Below are positions 45,240 through 56,069 of a DNA stretch of 64,000 nucleotides, in pieces. The notes under the pieces are model-generated. The model made no database searches, was not told the origin of the DNA, and saw only the letters and a list, made by a program, of their open reading frames with translations. The stretch comes from Galeruca laticollis (taxonomy: Eukaryota > Arthropoda > Insecta > Coleoptera > Chrysomelidae). Position 1 is the first letter of the stretch; each line of letters begins with the position of its first letter. The DNA is taken from positions 113,886,067 through 113,950,066 of the forward strand of contig OY998177.1 of the NCBI GenBank assembly GCA_963921935.1, written 5' to 3'. A program made the translations under genes and the position numbers.

Positions 45240-46427
45240 AGAAAGGGAAGGTAGTTAGCTCAGTGACCATTGACATTAAGAAATGGATAGCAAATGCAAA
45301 AGTGTTTTTATGTACAAATTGAGCACCCTCGAGACATACAAGTACTTACCATATGCTGTGTGCCTATACATTTTAAGCACATGCGCTGTGACTTGGCAAA
45401 GTTCATCTTTCCCTGATGGGATTTTTCTGCGAATCTGGGACACTTATGAATTTTGTGGGAGGTTTCACTCCAAAAAGAATATTTTATCTTTTAAGTAGTT
45501 TGAGAATAACTTGTACGACTACTTTGTGTTGCATTCGAGTGATAAGATGCTGAGTGGTTGAGTTTAGTTACAGTTTTTTTCCTTTTTACCACGACACGGG
45601 GAAATTGAAATCATAACTCTGCATCTTTCTTCAATAATTTCGAAAAATTCAACGAGAGTATGTAGGTTTTTGTTTCTTTTAGACTCACATTCGCGTTTTG
45701 AAGCAAAATCTAGTTTTCGACAGAGAAGGTTAATAATTATTAAGTGATCAGCTACAATATTATGTTAATTTTTCAAACATTCTGTTTGTCTCACTTCTGT
45801 AATGAAATCTCGTGAGTATTGTGCAAAATCTATCATGGAATTGATAATAGCCAAATCATCGTTTCATATTTTTTCTGATATGTTTAGTATGACAGGGAAA
45901 TTGTCATTAGTTGATTCTAAAGCATCGATAAGTAACAAAGATTCATCTTTAAAAGATAATTTTAAGTACATTAATTTTTCTACATTTGAAATATTTCTGT
46001 TATTAATGACTAGCGAAGTGAACAAATCTATAAAACTTTGATATTTTTTCTGATCGCCTGAGAACGTCGGAATTGTTAATTCCGGCAGTTTAACACGAGG
46101 TATATGTGATGTTAAGAAGATGCAACTTGTTTTGTTTGATCATTTGAGAAATCTGCAATTTTCTCTTGTAATTCTACTGAATAATCAAGATAAGTTTGTT
46201 CGACATCAAAGCGAATATCAGACCTAATTTCTACGTTTTCGTATGTTAAGAGACTTTCATATTTTTCCTGAATACTTCCAAATTTATTAAATGTGACAGT
46301 GAAGGCATCTATCCATATTATAAGTTTAAATAAATTAGTTTCTGGATATAAATGATCTTCTATCCACTTGTAGTGTCGAACAAATACATGTTTGTTATTT
46401 TTCAAATCTTTCTTTAATGCATCCATT
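45240..46427 (-). pseudogene. BEL/Pao gag (DUF1759-like) with zinc knuckle
   Basis: ATG at 46427 (MDALKKDLKNNKHVF). After 110 codons a frame change near 46112 leads to VKLPELTIPTFSGDQKKYQS, FIDLFTSLVINNRNISNVEK and LMYLKLSFKDESLLLIDALE, the DUF1759 signature of BEL gag. Then INLLCRKLDFASKRECESKR and LHTLVEFFEIIEERCR. Near 45240-45430 a Cys/His region (RMCLKCIGTQHMVSTCMSRG, CSIC, KHFC) resembles the zinc knuckles. Three or more shifts and stops. Confidence 0.82.
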
Positions 46428-47082
46428 TTACTGAGAGTATACAAATTTCAAAAGTATGAGTAACAGCGAGAGGAAAACAATATGAGTACATTTTTGGGTC
46501 GAGAAAGTGTATAACTTAGGATATTAGCAAAATAGATTTTAGATTTTGTCAAATAAATAGTATTACAATAAAATAATATGTAGGATGTGAGTATGAATAC
46601 AAGTAAGTCTAAATACTTGTTATAAATGTAAAAATAGACGGTGAGTATCTAAACACATTTTGTGATAGACATAAAAAGTGCAGAGAATGGCGAATATAAT
46701 AAGAACAAATATTAAAGCACGAAAAAATATACATCTATAATTTCAAAAGCAATGTTTTGCCTTAAACTTCCTATAGAGTAGTTACTTGGGGGGTGCCTGC
46801 TATTCTTTTACAGGCTGTGAAGGCTAGCTGACTGCTTGGTGTGAAAAAGGCAACGTGGACGAGATCGTGTAAGATATTTTAATCTTCTTCCGAGAGAGCT
46901 GGCACTATTGCACCATTTTTTAAATATATTTTAGTGGAAGGACCAACTAATGATCAGTTCCTCTAGTTTTAAAGATCTAAACAATATAGTTTTCGCAAAC
47001 TTGTCGCGAGTTACACTAAACTCTCGCTTAAGCGCCTGTCTGTCTACGAAATTGAATGTGAAGCTTCTTCAGTACATATATT
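46428..47082. promoter_or_regulatory. Possible BEL leader, primer site and 5' LTR
   Basis: No gene. The minus strand reads TGGTGCAATAGTGCC near 46903-46917, a plausible primer-binding site next to AAAAAA; 46920-47060 would be LTR. Unconfirmed because no partner LTR is matched. Confidence 0.35.
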
Positions 47083-47454
47083 CCCTATGCTGCATATAAT
47101 TCAATGGTACATAGATCATTTGTAATTCCTGTGAACAAATATAATTTTGATGAAGAAATTAATACAATTAAACAAATAGCAACATCCAATGGTTATCCAT
47201 TACATATAATCAATAAATCCAATTAAAAAGAGGAAAAAGTGGCATTACAACAAATATTTCATAAACAAACCAAAGAAACAAAAAATTTCCAAGCCATTAC
47301 ATATGATAGTAGTATTTCTAATAATATTTCAAAGATAATATCTTTAGCAACAAATAAAATAATTTCTTTTAAAGCAGAAGGTAATGTGAGTACCAAATTG
47401 TTAAATGTAAAAACAAAAATATCCCCACTAAGGAGGTCTGCTATATATAAACTT
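47083..47454 (+). pseudogene. Diverged PLE-A copy, 5' part
   Basis: Begins GCTGCATATAATTCAATGG and encodes a decayed version of the linker (SIIQFVIPVNKYNFDEEINT-like, ALQQIFHKQTKETK, ISNNISKIISLATNK, NVSTKLLNVKTKIS). It stops at TATATAAACTT, where the RTE LINE inserted. Continues at 50663. Clearly older than the 24-29 kb copies. Confidence 0.8.
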
Positions 47455-47466
47455 CTATTTCTAGTT

Positions 47467-49280
47467 TTAGCCGTTTTCTATCCTTAGGATATAGGCCTCT
47501 TTCAAATTCATCCATCGGCATCGATCTTGCGCAACTCGATACCAGTTCAGGCCAGCGACCTTCTTTATCTCGTCGTACCATCTTTGCTGGAGTCTTCCAA
47601 GACTCCTACTCTCTGCCCAAGGTCTCCATCTGGTGACATACCCGCTCCAGTTTTGCGTATGCGTGGCCACGTGCCTTGCCCATTGCCATTTTAGGGAACC
47701 AATTCTTTTTATTATATCGAAGACTTTGGTTTTTTCTCGTATCCAAGTATTTGTTTTATGGTCTCTCAGGTAAATTCCCAAAATACGTCTTTCTATGGCT
47801 CTCTGATGTACTTCCAATTCATGTTTTATCTTCTTGGTTATTACCCAGGTCTCACAACCATACGTGACAACAGGCAGTAAACACTCGTTATAGACTTTTG
47901 TTTTCAAATTCATTGGAATATTTATGCTGAAGATGTACTTTAATTTGCCGTAGGCTGCCCATCCCAGTCTAATTCTTCTATCAATCTCCATCTCTTGATT
48001 TTGTTTGCCTGGTGTTATAGCTTGGTCCAGGTATATGTATGTTTCCGTCTTTTCTTATTGTGCTCTCATGAATCGGTATTGTATCGTCTGCATCTGGTAT
48101 ATTTGTCATAAACTGGGTATTTGTGTTGTTCATGTGTAATCCTACTTTTGCAGCCTCATTTTGTAGTTCTTCCAACATGTCTATCAATTCCTGTTTATCT
48201 TTTGCAAACAGTACAACATCGTCAGCAAATTTTAGATTGTGTAAGCGTTCACCATGTACGTTCAATCCTTTGTTTTCCCACTGTAGCTTCTTAAAAATAT
48301 CCTCGAGAACCAAAGTAAATAGCTTTGGGGATATAACGTCTCCTTGCCGAACTTCTCTCCTCACGTTTATTTTGTCAGATGATTCGTGAAGTCTTATCGA
48401 CATAGAATAATTTCTATGGATGTTTTCGATGAGGTTTATATAACGTTGATCTACTCTAACATTTCTCAATGATTTTATTATTGCCCAGATTTCTACTGTG
48501 TCGAAAGCTTTTCGGAAATCGACAAAAGCCATCCATAGGCTTATGATATATTCTGTAGCTTTGTCGATCATCTGCCTTACGCTGTGTAGATGTTCTGTCG
48601 TACTATAATGGCTTCCGAACCCAGCCTGTTCCTTTGGTTGGTGAACCTCGAGTTTTCGTTCTAATCTGTTTGTAATGATTCTGGTGAATAATTTATATAT
48701 CTGTGATAGTAAGCTTATCGGCCGGTAGTTTTCAAGATCAGTTGGGTCACCTTTCTTGTACATCAGAACAACTACAGCATTATCCCAACTTTTGGGTATA
48801 TATTCTTCTGTTAGGCACTCATTGAATAGTTTTAGTACTTCTTGTCTCGTCTTGATATCGCTTTCCTTAAGCATTTCAGGCAGAATGTTGTCTTCTGCCG
48901 TTGCTTTGCCATTTTTCATCTGGGATAGCGCTTTCTCTAGTTCTTCCATATCTATCTCGGGCATTTCTTCTGAGTTGACATTTACTATTCGTATTTTGTC
49001 CTCTACTGTCGTTATATTTGGTATTTTAGATTCGTACAGATCTCTATAGAAAGATTCCACAACTTTTAATATCTGCTTTCTGTCTTCCACTATGTTGTTT
49101 TTCGCATATTTGATCTTTGTTATCTCTTTCTTAGGTGTGTTGCGTCTTTTAAATATATTTAGTCCCTTATTCTGTTCTAATAGGGATTGTACTTGTTTTA
49201 GTATGTCCTGTTTCGCCATTTTTCTCGCTGTTTTGTTGATTTCTGTGTACTCAATAGTGTCCCTTTACCCTCTGTTATCA
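47467..49280 (-). pseudogene. RTE reverse transcriptase
   Basis: From about 49260: EYTEINKTARKMAKQDILK, then KKGDPTDLENYRPISLLSQI, WMAFVDFRKAFDTVEIW (motif A Asp), RREVRQGDVISPKLFTLVLE (motif B), LHNLKFADDVVLFAKDK (motif C FADD). A frame change near 48045 moves the C-terminus to 47991-47467: EIDRRIRLGWAAYGKLKYIF, LLPVVTYGCETWVI, RAIERRILGI and WYDEIKKVAGLNWYRVAQDR, the conserved RTE/BovB-like tail. Another frame change near 49265 separates it from the endonuclease. All RT catalytic residues are still present. Confidence 0.9.
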
Positions 49281-50270
49281 ATTTTCTTATTTTCTCTAGG
49301 AGGTGTTTTGTCTCTATCGACAGTTTATCCGGCGTTTTCTCTGGGGGGGCTATTATATGATCGGCTGTTTCTTTTATAATTTTTGTTATTCTCCTATTTT
49401 TATCATCCAGGGACTCTCCTGTTTCTTCTGGGTTTTTAGAAAAAATTTCATTCAGCTTTTGTTTGTATTTTTCTTTTCTTTCCGTTATCTTTTCCCTACT
49501 TCCCCTCTTTATCGTTTGTTTCATCTTCCGTTTTCTTTCCATTTTTGTGTTTATGAGTAGTTTGAATCTTACCATCCTGTGATCACTGCCGGTGCTGAAC
49601 TGATTGACTACATCTACGTCTTGAATTATGTGTTTATGGCGGGAAATTATGGAGTCAATCTCATTTTTGGTTTGTCCATCTGGGCTATTCCATGTCCATT
49701 TGCGGCTCTCTCTCTTTTGAAAGGAAGTGTTCACCAGATAAAGTCCTTCTCTTTCTAGAAAGTTTGCCAACATGTTTCCCCTTCCATTTCTGGTGCCAAG
49801 TCCAAACTGTCCTATGTGTGTTTCTGTTGGTTCTGCTCTCCTGCCTATTTTTGCATTGAAGTCCCCACCCAGAACAGTGTGCGTTGCTGGGTTCTCTTTT
49901 GTTGCTCTTGATATGTCTTCGTATACAGATTCCACCTCGTCATCATCATGTGAAGAAGTTGGAAGATAAGCTTGTATATATTTTATGTTGAGCACGATAT
50001 ATATTACTCTATCAGATATTCTCTTTAGGATTTTCAGGTTTGTCGATAGTCTCTTATTTATTAATATTCCAACTCATCCATTGCTATCATTATCATTTCC
50101 TCTGTAGAACAAAGTATGCCCAGAATCTAAATGGAGGTATTGTTCTCCTCTTCTCCTTGTTTCGGCTAAACCCACAATATCCTAGTTTATTTTCTCCAAT
50201 TCGTACTCTAACTCAACCAGACGTTCCTTTGTTCTGATTGATCTAGAGTTGTAAGTTGCAATGTTTAGTA
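49198..50270 (-). pseudogene. RTE apurinic-like endonuclease
   Basis: The frame starts IATYNSRSIRTKERLVELEY with the catalytic Glu in VGLAETRRRG, then VGILINKRLS, then VLGGDFNAKIG (Asp, Asn) and STGSDHRMVRFKL (SDH). Two in-frame stops: TAG at 50182-50184 before DIVGLAETR (a Trp is usual there) and TGA at 50074-50076 after NDSNG. A long Lys/Arg/Glu linker (KERKRKMKQTIKRGSREK) leads toward the RT. All endonuclease active-site residues remain, so the gene died by nonsense and frameshift changes. Confidence 0.9.
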
Positions 50271-50662
50271 AGCAATTTGGTGTATTGTTGTAAGGTCCAT
50301 TATTATTTTTCTTTTTCTTAGTGGTTGTCGTTCTTTTGCCTCCCCCAGAATCCATGAGGCTGACCGAGATGTCGGTGTGGGATTGTGAGGTAGCTCTACC
50401 TACCTGGGGTACACTATTTCATTTTGAAGTCGACATATTAAGTTGAAAGGTTTTGGCAATTAAAACACCACGCTTGCCGGGCGTCTTGGTGAGTTTTTCT
50501 GATCTTCCTCTTGCGTTTGTCCATCTGCTGTAGATCCGCCACCGGGAATGGTTACCCGATCTTGAATCTCAATAGTTGGTTTACCAGGGTCTACCGACGT
50601 GAGGTGCTAGCAGGAATTGATAGGAGAGGCTGTAAGAGACGCTTCACTACCCTTTAGACCCC

Positions 50663-51190
50663 TATATAAACTTAAATATCCAAAATATAATGCTACAGTA
50701 CTACATATTTGTGATAAGAAGAAGAACTTGATTTCCTTCAAGAGTTAGAAATTAGAAGGCACTTAAAATACGCACAATATGAAGTCAACAATGAACATAT
50801 AAATGGAGGAAGTTCTCCACTTTTAAACTGCCGTCTTAAGTAATAATTGTAGAAACCAGTAGACATAGTTTTCCTGGTATCATTGCACAGTTATACTGAT
50901 CTTAGATGGGAAAAAGACATCCAGGATATCCACATAGGGGTAATAATATCTAAGCTCTAATATTCCTAATATCAACGCTCCTTCTTTTTTCTATTCACAT
51001 ACATTAAGTCAATGACATGGTAGGTCACTTCTTGGTATAGCTAAAAAGTATGATTAAACATCAGGTAGGCATCACATGGAATGTAACTTCTGTCATTCTG
51101 ACGATGATAGTAATATCGAAACAATTGTCAATGTCTTTCAACATTTTTTCAATAAATTGTGTAATTATTTAGAACCGGTTAGTTTCATTA
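50663..51190 (+). pseudogene. Diverged PLE-A copy, 3' part
   Basis: Resumes after the RTE TSD as AAATATCCAAAATATAATGC. An internal deletion of about 140 bp removes the core of the GIY-YIG domain. Then comes the terminal EVNNEHINGGSSPLLNCRLK-like end and stop, followed by the PLE 3' region (GATCCTTAGAT-like, ATCCAGGATATC), the ribozyme block at 51090-51140 (CTGACGA, GAAAC, GTC; outer stem I lost) and the short tail GTTTCATTAAAAAAAAAG. No TSD for the PLE itself was found. Confidence 0.78.
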
Positions 51191-51889
51191 AAAAAAAAGG
51201 AATATTTCACAATTGTCTCTACTACAGAAACGACCCTAATGTATAGACACACAACATGTCACAGTAGGTATTTAATTATTATTTTATATAATTAATAATA
51301 TTCAAAATGAATTTAAATTAATCCTATCTAAGTTTAATTTAGAGCAACCAACGTGTCGGTGATTATACACGTGTGACAAGAATTTGTAATAGGTAATAAT
51401 TTGTTCCTACTCAACTAACTATGCTTATTATTTATTACGGTGGATACACAATTACAAAACTTAATTAGAAGGTGTGGTTTTATTTATTATCAGGCCACCG
51501 TAAATAGTTAGTAAATAGCTACAGTGATTTATTAACATTTGTCACCTTCTAAGGCAATTAACGAATCGGAAATATAAGGAGAAAATCCAATATGATGTGG
51601 TGTATGATATGAACTTATAAATTCTACTATCATTCCCTTTTGGTCGCACGGCTGGATACAGTTGGAACACTTCACTTCACTAACCATGACATAATATGTC
51701 ATTTTACGACTATTACATATCATGTAGTAGTCGAATTGTTTAATACATACATTATGTACAAAATATGGAGTTGTATTTTGCCTAATGGTGGATTGTAAAA
51801 ACCGGATTCATCATTGTCACAATATCTTGTCAGACATGTTGTGAACTCATAAAATATACTTGGTAACTATTGGAGGATTGCGTGTACGA
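51191..51889. other. Unassigned AT-rich DNA
   Basis: No gene or repeat recognised; small open frames lack motifs. Confidence 0.45.
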
Positions 51890-52420
51890 AGATTGTCAAT
51901 TACTTTGATAATGGTATTTTTTTATCTTTCGCGATTTTTTGTCAGTTCGGTTGCTCTTGTGACACTAATATCTAGCAATTGTTTTGTCACATCCACCCAA
52001 TATGTAGGAGAGCACCCACGACGCCTTCCGTTTGGAGCATGGCCATGGATAACAAGTTTTTCCATATTATCACCTCTATGAATATGGCCGAAGAACGTCA
52101 GGATGCGCGTCGAAACAATGGAGGATACTCGCTTTGGATTGCAGAGTTCACTTGACATAAAGATGTTAGTTCGGTGGGCTGTATAAGGAACTCTCAGCAT
52201 TCTTCTCCAGGTCCACATTTCAAAAGCATCTATGCGGTGGCGATCTGTCTTTCCAGCAGTCCAGCCATACAAAAATAATGAAAAGACAAGAGACCGGATC
52301 AGCAACATTTTGGTGGCTTTGGTGATATTATTGTCGCGTCATATTTTAGTCAGTTTTGTCAAATCTGACGGTGCTTGTTGAATGCGCCGACGAATTTCAA
52401 CCTCGCAACACTGGAAGAAT
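51890..52420 (-). pseudogene. LINE reverse transcriptase C-terminus
   Basis: From about 52410: CEVEIRRRIQQAPSDLTKLT, a TGA or TAA-type stop in KI*RD, then KMLLIRSLVFSLFLYGW, RIDAFEMWTWRRMLRVPYTA, HRTNIFMSSELCNPKR and RILTFFGHIHRGDNMEKLVI, ending GRRRGCSPTYWVDVTKQLL. This is the familiar C-terminal region after the RT in many insect LINEs (GHIxR...R.RGRxPTRW). 5' part absent. Distinct from the RTE copy at 47-50 kb in sequence. Confidence 0.82.
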
Positions 52421-53611
52421 AATACTCTATGATTATTTTTAATGATTAGATTGATCGATCAAGTCCTCAACCATCTTCATTTTTTGTTCCAGAAGCTAAT
52501 TTTCTATTCCTTTCCTAAGCGTAGTACAGGTGAGGATCGTTCCTATTTCTGGTAGTATTAAAATATAAATATTTTTTATATAGTTATACATCACTATCCT
52601 ACAAGTTTGAAGATTTTGTATTGGGAAATCCATACCAACTAAATAATTGATACCTATGTCCATTTATTGCGATCGAATATCAGATTATTCCATTGAGCTA
52701 CTTTGCTTTTTGTGAAAACTTGTTTTTGACTCTGTATTCATCAGCGACGTTAATTATCTTACCCAAAGTGACTATATCCTTTTCGGTTTTTTCTTCACTA
52801 AGGTTCATCGTTTTTTGTTTCCATAGGACTGTTTTATCAATCTCTCATTTCTAGTTCTTGCTCAAAAGACGATTTGGTCTTTCTGCGCCATTATCTTATC
52901 CTTCGGGTCCTTCCTCTCCAAGTTTAACCATTTTTATTTCCACGGGAGCCTATTCTCTCAATCAATCATTTCCAGTTCTTTCTGAGGGGGGCATTTTAGC
53001 TTTCAGTAGCCACTATCACCATAGAAATTTATTTTCCATGGGTGTCGCTGGAACTACCTTATCAATGTTCTAAGGTATAGAAAAAGAGCGCATGATTCAA
53101 GGTTTTTTTGGAAGTCAATCTTGAAGTCCCTTCTCAAATCCTTCTAATACTGGCTTGAAGCCATTTGGTCATCGGCAGAAAGTGGAGAATGTGGTAATTA
53201 ATTCTAAATTCCACACCTAAGCATTAGTAATACCGCGCATCTAGACCTTTGTCTCAATACATTTCCTTGATTATTTTAATGTTTTTCCGTTTAATTACTC
53301 TTTGCTTTGCTTGCACAATTCACATCTTGGTAGCTTATCATCGGCTTATTTTAGATACATAAAGTTCGTGTCTTTCTATTGATGACACTGTGTTGTTCCC
53401 TATCAATCGTCTTTGTTGTTCGATTGAGATTTACATCATATACGGATCAATAGAGACTGCTGTTAGGTATGTGAGTATCTTGTGTGAATAAAATACAGAA
53501 TTGCGTCAATAACAATGAAACATCAAATGAGGTGTAAGTGGGAACATCCAATGATCCGCAGACGAAGACATATTTGATAGCTGAATAAAGATTATGACAC
53601 ACTCAAGGCCA
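52421..53611. other. Unassigned DNA
   Basis: No gene recognised. Includes pyrimidine-rich tracts around 52790-53010; short open frames there look like composition artefacts. Confidence 0.45.
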
Positions 53612-54568
53612 AAAGAAGCAAAGTACTGTTGTGCAATTTTCTTTTATTAAAATTTCGCAGAGCGCTTTCGGCATTATTCCATCATCAGTGCGGTCACTAT
53701 AAATTTGTGAATTACAAATTTGTACGTCTGTACATTTATTTATTTCGTGGTTCACATTGTGGGTTTTTGAACAGTGTTAAAAATATTAAAATTCAATAAA
53801 ATCACTAAAATCTGTACTATACATCTTTATGATCGACCATTTTGCCCAGTTGTCATTAGAAAAACTTATTCACAACAAACTGCAAAAACCCTAATTAGCA
53901 TTCCAACCATTCCATCAAGTGGTTTCCGAATCGTCGGAACATAGACAAACATCGTGGTGGTATTGTTAAGTGAAGAGATTTTGTGACCCTCAACAGACAG
54001 GCAACTGCCATCTACCAAAAATAATAAATTTGGAGACAGACTTGATGTCAATCTGGTGAGGGCGGCGAAACCTATGAAAACATTTAAATTTATTATTTTC
54101 AGTAGATGGTAGTTACCTGTCTGTTGAGGGTCACCAAATCTTTTCACTTAACAATACCACGACGATGTTTGTCTATGTTCCGACGATTCGGAACCCACTT
54201 GATGGAATGGAATTCCAATTAGGGTTTTTGCAGTTTCTTGTGAATAAGTTTTTCTAGTGACAACTTGGCAAAATGGTCGATCATAAAGATGTATAGTACA
54301 GTGATTTTACTGAATTTTAATCTTTTAAACATATTTTTAACACTGTTCAAAAACCCACAATGTGAACCACGAAATTAATAAATGTACAGACAAATTTGGA
54401 AGCTCATGTCTTGGGATTTTGACAAGTATGTATGAATTTTATTAAATTTTACGAATTGTAATTCACAAATTAATAGTGACCGCACTGATGATGGCATAAT
54501 GCCGAAAGCGCTCTGCGAAATTTTAATAAAAGAAAATTGTACTACAGTACTTTGTTTCTTTTGAAGAA
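53612..54568. mobile_element. Fold-back element, about 957 bp, arms about 420 bp
   Basis: The left arm (53612-54031) starts AAAAGAAGCAAAGTACTG; the right arm (54086-54568) is its inverted copy. The spacer is about 54 bp. Conserved blocks are TTAAAATTTCGCAGAGCGC, TTTCGGCATTA, CATCATCAGTGCGGTCACTA, and CTGTCTGTTGAGGGTCAC near the centre. The right arm has about 65 extra bases near 54390-54455. No TSD and no transposase found. Block order resembles the nested fold-back at 6026-6512. Confidence 0.82.
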
Positions 54569-55261
54569 ATCTTGGGATATTCATCTCTTGTGCACACAGC
54601 TGTAATTCAAATTAAATTAATTACTGTTTTTTTCAGTTTCATTTTTTGTTCGCAATATTTTGTCATTATGCTCTTGTCGCCCAAATTACTTTGATATCCT
54701 TTGTATATTTTTTACGTTGTCCTTGGTAAAATTTAAAAGAATTGTCCAGCCATAAGCAAATTACTTTCAAGTATCAATTTCCCACTCTACGTTCATATCA
54801 TTAAGTAATTAATTGGTAAAAGTGCGACCTTACATCATTATTTCCAATCCTTGACGGCGTCATATATTGATCGCCCATCAAGTTCGGATTTACAGACCAC
54901 TAAATCGATGCAACTTGATAAATTACCTAAAACAAAAGTGATATAAGATTATGGCAACTCTATTAACAAATTAAATTATACAGTATACTCAAATCACGTC
55001 ACTTAATGTCGTTTTAATGTCCAAATATATTTTAATTATTGAATTGTTCGTTCACTGGCATAAATATATTGTAGTTGAACATTGGCATGAGCCATAATTA
55101 ATGAAAAGCTCATGATTTCGGATTGAAGGTGCTCCTCTTAATAATTATATTTATATATTGAAGGATGTATCTTCTGTATGTAGTTTTTTCTTGAAGCTCC
55201 TATTCACTAGAGTGTGTATATAATCAATTAATAGTCTACATATTAGAAGAAAGTCCAAATC
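54569..55261. other. Unassigned AT-rich DNA
   Basis: Nothing recognisable on either strand. Confidence 0.45.
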
Positions 55262-55470
55262 TTTTCGCGAAAATTATCATGGGCTTCTTGATTGCCGATC
55301 GAGATACGTCCGGCTAGATGACGTCGCTGATGTTCATCATTTAGCTTTTCAGCCGCTTGTAGTAAAACCATGCTATGTTCACTCCATAGATGTAGAAGTA
55401 GAAAAGTTGTTTTCCCTGCACATGACTTTACCTTATCTAACGAGGCTAGCAGTTTTCACCCAACATTTTT
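55262..55470 (-). CDS. Unrecognised short open frame
   Basis: About 70 codons open between stops, without a convincing Met start: AGKTTFLLLHLWSEHSMVLL, QAAEKLNDEHQRRHLAGRIS, then GNQEAHDNFREKIWTFF. The amino-acid mix (balanced Glu, Arg, His, Gln, Ala) is less biased than the chance AT-rich frames nearby and DNA here is GC-richer, so it may be an exon or transposon fragment. No family recognised. Confidence 0.25.
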
Positions 55471-56069
55471 TTCTAATACTATACTTGAAAAAACGATTTC
55501 TTTAATAACAAAAATTGAAATTGAACAAAAAAATGGATTCCTCGTATTGAAATACATGATACTGCATTATATTTTCCATACATTCAATGTAAACCAAAAC
55601 TTTTTGGTCTGAACCGCAAAATTTTTTACACGCTTCCATGAAAAATTCTATAACTCCGAAACTATGTTATATATAGATTCAATTCATACGCAATTCGATA
55701 TAGGAAAGATGTATCCCAATTACTTATTATATTTTAATTCTTCCACTTTATATTTTTAGACAATGTACAGGATTAAAACTGGATTAGAAATTTTTGTAAA
55801 AAATTACCTTAAAAAATTTTGTAGTAACTACGTCTATGCATCTGAACGACTGAAATTGATGAAAATCGGAATAGGAGTGTTCATACTATTATAATAAAAA
55901 TACAGCAATTTCACTTCACAGGTCTGCGGAAAAAATTTTTTTGCAAATTCAAACACAAAAAATTGGTTAAACACTCCTTTGTTCAAAATTTTCAAACAAT
56001 AAATATTTTTTTTAAAGCAAACGAAACATTATTTTGATAGATATACTTATTCATGTTCTTCATGAAACC

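Larger units (their letters stand above)
41199..47060 (-). mobile_element. BEL/Pao LTR retrotransposon, degraded and interrupted
   Basis: Minus-strand order: possible LTR (about 47060-46920), possible primer site TGGTGCAATAGTGCC (about 46903-46917), gag (46427-45240), DUF1758-type protease (45035-44515), RT N-terminus (43019-42480), integrase ends (42212-41582), and a purine tract AACAGAGGGGCAG at about 41199-41211. Most of the RT, RNase H and integrase core are deleted. Later insertions are the tandem-unit element 43020-44170 and PLE dimers at 42375-42440 and 41341-41569. Confidence 0.82.
47455..50662 (-). mobile_element. RTE-clade LINE inserted in the PLE, 11-bp TSD
   Basis: TATATAAACTT at 47444-47454 and 50663-50673. 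The 3.2-kb insert reads on the minus strand with endonuclease first and RT second. The 5' region (50280-50662) is GC-richer and holds no identified ORF1. The 3' end at 47455 is a short AAACTAGAAATAG-like tail with no poly(A). Confidence 0.85.
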
